Positions 14,209-17,101 of a stretch of DNA of 17,101 nucleotides are shown piece after piece. The translations under genes and the position numbers were made by a program. Source of the DNA: Helicobacter sp. (GTDB lineage Bacteria; Campylobacterota; Campylobacteria; Campylobacterales; Helicobacteraceae). The DNA lies in NCBI RefSeq assembly GCF_022511165.1, contig NZ_JAFLSB010000032.1, forward strand, positions 1 to 17,101, written 5' to 3'. How positions within the stretch are numbered: position 1 is the first letter of the stretch; each line of letters begins with the position of its first letter. The notes beneath the pieces are model-generated. The model ran no database searches and was not told the origin of the DNA. It was given only the letters and a program-made list of their open reading frames with translations.

Positions 14209-15909
14209 TTAAGCAACATTAAACATTTTGCATTCTTGCAAGAGCGCAGAGAGTAGCTGATTTTTCTGCCTACTCCAAAACGCATAATCACATACAAGAA
14301 AAAGTCGTTTTTTTGTCCTTGAAATCGCCACATTAAGTGCATAAAGTGCATTTGTTTGGCGCGAATCTGTAAGATAATAGTGCAAACTCACGGGAGAAAA
14401 AATCACATTATCAAATTCCTGCCCCTGTGAGCCGTGAATCGTAAAGATTCTATCACGCATAATATGTTGTGAAAGCGCTCTTTTTTGCTTCACAAAAGGC
14501 GTAATCACCGCATATTCCTCCCCTCCTAATTGCGCACATAAGCGTCTGCATAAATGCACCTCACTCTCGCTAATATGTTTATCTTCCTCCTTCTTGCTCC
14601 CACTATCGCACACAAAAAGTTCCATTTGTGAATCTATACCTCGTAAGCCTATATGATAAATATGACTATCAAGCAAACGCGCGAGATTATCACCATAGCG
14701 ATGTGTTTGGCTTAATGTGCTTAGAATCATATCTTGTAATGGAGGCATAGTGCAACCTTGCGCATTTTTTGCCATAAGATTTTCTAGTGGCTCTCCCTTG
14801 CAAAAGCTTTCTAAAAAAAGCGCGGAGAGATTCCATATAGAGGCTTCCTTATTTTCTGCTTTAGTAATTTCACTGAGGGGCATTTCACACACAGGAAAAA
14901 GTTGCTTATGATCGCCAAAAAGAGCTAAGGGCGTATTATCCACACACAAAGCACAGGCTTTAATAAGCGGTGCATAAGCGCATTCATCAAGAAAAATATG
15001 AGCAAAGCGCAAGGGCAGTCTCTCATATTTTTGGATAAATCCATCAAGCGTTATGCCCACTACAAGCGCATTTTTGAGGCGATATTTTAGTGAATCTTGG
15101 CTGCTAACCTCTTGAAAATTAAATAAATCCATACTCTTTTTGTTCTTTTCTTGGAGAATCTGCGGCTCACAAGTCTGTGGATAGGCATTCATATATTGCA
15201 ATGTCGGCATTCCTAGCCTTAAAATATTCTCCCGCTCTAATCCTAACTTATCAAATTGCTTAATAAGGCTTTTAAGCACCTGCTCAAGCGCATTATTTGT
15301 CGTAGCCACAACCGCTACTCTTTTATTAAGCTTAATATAATGCAAAAGGGCTTCAAATAGCACGGCTTGGGTTTTACCTGTGCCCGGTGGTCCCCACACA
15401 TAACTTAGAGGGTGATTTAATACTTGAGAGAGGGCTTTGTTTTGCTCTTCACTCAAACGCTCAATATGAGGCACTATGCAAGATGTAATAGAATCTGGCA
15501 GATGCACTCTCTCTCCATTACCCTCAAAGAAATCAGCTACATTTTTAACCAAAAATTTCAAATCACTAAAGAGCTTAAGAGGTTTTTTGGCAATTTGAGC
15601 TTTTTTTAAAAAACGCATCATTTGCTCACTAGGGCTTAAATAAAGCATTTTTTGCTTCTCATCATAAAATTGCAATGTCAGCTCACCCTCTTCGCTAATA
15701 GTATAAAAATTTTGCTCACATTCCAAAAGCAAAGCTCCGCTTAACTTTATATCCATATCGCCTACATTATGTTTGAGCGCAAGTATGAGTTCAGAATCCG
15801 TGCAATCATATTGCTTGAGGGCAATCTCACTTAAACCAAGATGATGCTCATCAAGATAGGTATAATAAATCTGTGCTGCTTTTAAAAGCGTTTGCTTTAT
15901 ATCATTCAT
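14209..15909 (-). CDS. Superfamily 1 (UPF1/DNA2-like) helicase or AAA-type ATPase
   Basis: Predicted 566-residue nucleic-acid-dependent ATPase. Helicase motifs in order: Q-like region EEQNKAL at 154-160, Walker A GPPGTGKT at 173-180, motif Ia VATTNNALEQVL at 201-212, motif II LDECAYAP at 307-314, motif III GDHKQLFPV at 332-340, a QTHRYGDNL motif IV-like segment, motif V HGSQGQEFDNVI at 492-503 and motif VI NVAISRTKKRL at 526-536. All residues needed for ATP hydrolysis appear present, so it is probably active. The first 130 residues match no domain I recognise. The ATG follows the hypD stop with no spacer (TAAATG) and has only a weak AAGG site, so translation probably depends on hypD. DNA or RNA substrate and any link to hydrogenase are unknown. 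Confidence 0.85.
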   Translation of the reverse strand: MNDIKQTLLKAAQIYYTYLDEHHLGLSEIALKQYDCTDSELILALKHNVGDMDIKLSGALLLECEQNFYTISEEGELTLQFYDEKQKMLYLSPSEQMMRFLKKAQIAKKPLKLFSDLKFLVKNVADFFEGNGERVHLPDSITSCIVPHIERLSEEQNKALSQVLNHPLSYVWGPPGTGKTQAVLFEALLHYIKLNKRVAVVATTNNALEQVLKSLIKQFDKLGLERENILRLGMPTLQYMNAYPQTCEPQILQEKNKKSMDLFNFQEVSSQDSLKYRLKNALVVGITLDGFIQKYERLPLRFAHIFLDECAYAPLIKACALCVDNTPLALFGDHKQLFPVCEMPLSEITKAENKEASIWNLSALFLESFCKGEPLENLMAKNAQGCTMPPLQDMILSTLSQTHRYGDNLARLLDSHIYHIGLRGIDSQMELFVCDSGSKKEEDKHISESEVHLCRRLCAQLGGEEYAVITPFVKQKRALSQHIMRDRIFTIHGSQGQEFDNVIFSPVSLHYYLTDSRQTNALYALNVAISRTKKRLFLVCDYAFWSRQKNQLLSALLQECKMFNVA

Positions 15910-17040
15910 TTACCTTGCACCATATTTATAGTATGCTGCACAAGCCCCCTCACTACTTACCATACAGCTTCCAAGAGGATTGCTTGGTGTGCAGGCTTTA
16001 CCAAAAACCTTGCAATCAAAGGGCTTAGCCACCCCGCGCAAAATATCTCCACAGCGACAGGCTTTATTATCAGGGATTAAATCCTTGCTTAAAATAGCAT
16101 CAAAGGCAATTTCAGCATCTAAAAAAGCATATTCCTTTTTAAGTTTTAAAGCAGAATGCTTAATCTCCCCTAATCCACGCCACTCAAAAGATTCTCTCAC
16201 ATCAAAATAACGCGCCACCAACTGCTGGGCTTTTGTGTTGCCCTCCATACTTACCACGCGTTTATATTGAATCTCAAGTGTATGCTGTTTGTTAATAGCT
16301 TGACAAGTAAGCATATAAATGCTCTCCATTATATCCACTGGCTCAAATCCACTTACTACAATAGGCAAATCAAAATCCCTCACAAGCTCTTCATAAATTT
16401 TCGCCCCACTGATTACACTCACGTGAGAAGGAGCAATGAGAGCATTTACAAGGCATTCTTTTGTATTAAAAATCGCTTTTAATGGTGGAGGCACAAGCAC
16501 GTGGTTAATATGAAAAAGCACATTTGTGAGCTTTAAAGCCAATACTCTCTCAATCACCGCAGCAGTCATAGGCGTAGTAGTCTCAAAGCCAATAGCAAAA
16601 AACACAATGCGCTTGTTAGGATTTTGTTGTGCAACTTCTAAAACTTGCATAGGAGAATACACAAAGCGCACATCAGCCCCCTTAGCTCTTGCATCAGCAA
16701 GGCTGCCTTGTGTGCCGGGCACTTTTATCATATCGCCAAGTGTGAGCAAAATCACATCTTCTTGCATCGCCATTTCATAGGCTTGGTTAATGCGATTTTT
16801 AGGCATTACACACACAGGGCAGCCCGGTCCGTGTATAAAATCAATATTATTTGGCATTAGCCCTTTAAGCCCATAGCGCATAATGCTATGTGTATGCCCA
16901 CCACATACTTCCATAATATAAAGCGGGGATTCTAGGGAAGGCGCTAAATGTGCGATTTTTTTGGCATAGGCTAAAATCACCTCTTTATCGCGGAAATTTT
17001 CAATTAAATCGAGTGGTTTTGTATGGGATTTGTTCTCCAT
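15910..17040 (-). CDS. hypD: Hydrogenase maturation protein HypD
   Basis: Iron-sulfur scaffold that, with HypC, holds the iron while CN and CO ligands are added for [NiFe]-hydrogenase. The 376 residues contain the expected cysteine blocks: EVCGGHTH with Cys46, GPGCPVC with Cys74 and Cys77, and a C-terminal [4Fe-4S] region with CRCGDIL (328-334), Cys343, Cys350, Cys359 and Cys367 ending in SEGACAAYYKYGAR. The ATG at 17040 follows AGGAGAGG, which overlaps the stop of the preceding partial gene. The first ten residues (MENKSHTKPL) seem to be partly a duplicate of the upstream gene's tail. The gene runs straight into the helicase gene. Confidence 0.97.
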   Translation of the reverse strand: MENKSHTKPLDLIENFRDKEVILAYAKKIAHLAPSLESPLYIMEVCGGHTHSIMRYGLKGLMPNNIDFIHGPGCPVCVMPKNRINQAYEMAMQEDVILLTLGDMIKVPGTQGSLADARAKGADVRFVYSPMQVLEVAQQNPNKRIVFFAIGFETTTPMTAAVIERVLALKLTNVLFHINHVLVPPPLKAIFNTKECLVNALIAPSHVSVISGAKIYEELVRDFDLPIVVSGFEPVDIMESIYMLTCQAINKQHTLEIQYKRVVSMEGNTKAQQLVARYFDVRESFEWRGLGEIKHSALKLKKEYAFLDAEIAFDAILSKDLIPDNKACRCGDILRGVAKPFDCKVFGKACTPSNPLGSCMVSSEGACAAYYKYGAR

Positions 17041-17079
17041 AGGCTATATTTCCTCTCCTAATGGTTTTGTGTAGGATTT
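17014..17079. repeat. Imperfect 18-base direct repeat at the hypC/hypD junction
   Basis: The 18 bases at 17014-17031 recur at 17062-17079 with two mismatches, exactly 48 bases apart. On the - strand both copies are in frame with their genes and encode KSHTKPL in HypD and KSYTKPL in the tail of the preceding gene. It looks like a small local duplication across the gene boundary. Confidence 0.6.
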
Positions 17080-17101
17080 TTTGCGCTCAAGCCTAGATAG
17101 T
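17044..17101 (-). CDS. 3' end of a gene upstream of hypD, probably hypC (partial)
   Basis: Reading inward from the window edge, one - strand frame encodes LSRLERKKSYTKPLGEEI and stops with TAG three bases before the hypD ATG. The tight spacing and shared ribosome site fit a hyp operon, in which hypC usually precedes hypD. Only 18 residues are visible, too few to recognise. A second frame is also open for 13 codons (ending NPTQNH), so the choice of frame is not certain. Confidence 0.45.
   Translation of the reverse strand, partial: LSRLERKKSYTKPLGEEI

Overview
The window looks like chromosomal DNA of a Helicobacter species (Campylobacterota), more likely an enterohepatic relative than H. pylori. 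The grounds are an AT-rich sequence, protein sequences close to the H. pylori proteins as I remember them, and three gene neighbourhoods familiar from H. pylori: lspA-glmM-rpsT-prfA, lolA-secA-lolC-like permease, and hypD/hypE. The species cannot be fixed from the sequence alone. No stretch longer than about 180 bases lacks a gene, and there is no IS element, CRISPR array or prophage.

Layout, left to right. A tRNA-Val(GAC) gene is followed by a small Sel1-type lipoprotein gene (+). Facing it are lspA and glmM (-). From a shared divergent promoter region rpsT and prfA run on the + strand, and prfA overlaps a GT10 fucosyltransferase gene that carries an 11-base G tract. The tract puts the second half of the gene out of frame, the signature of a phase-variable gene now OFF. 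The - strand then carries a lolA, trpE, trpGD run (anthranilate synthase and anthranilate phosphoribosyltransferase only; the rest of trp is not here). Divergent from lolA are secA and an overlapping LolC/E-family permease gene, then a short RRM RNA-binding protein gene with a TTG start. The last part is a - strand hyp cluster: the end of a probable hypC, hypD, an SF1 helicase gene with no spacer after hypD, and hypE, whose last codons lie inside a strong hairpin between the convergent genes.

How the genes work together. Several serve envelope protein and lipoprotein traffic: SecA drives export, LspA removes lipoprotein signal peptides, the LolC-like permease releases lipoproteins and LolA carries them; the Sel1 protein is a likely client. 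The fucosyltransferase would decorate LPS O-antigen with fucose, switched by slippage. HypC/D/E build the Fe(CN)2CO centre of [NiFe]-hydrogenase. rpsT, prfA and tRNA-Val serve translation.

Main points for a second look: the poly-G switch in the fucosyltransferase gene; the very frequent 7-mer AGAATCT/AGATTCT across the whole window; the helicase gene embedded between hypD and hypE; and a local in-frame repeat at the hypC/hypD junction.
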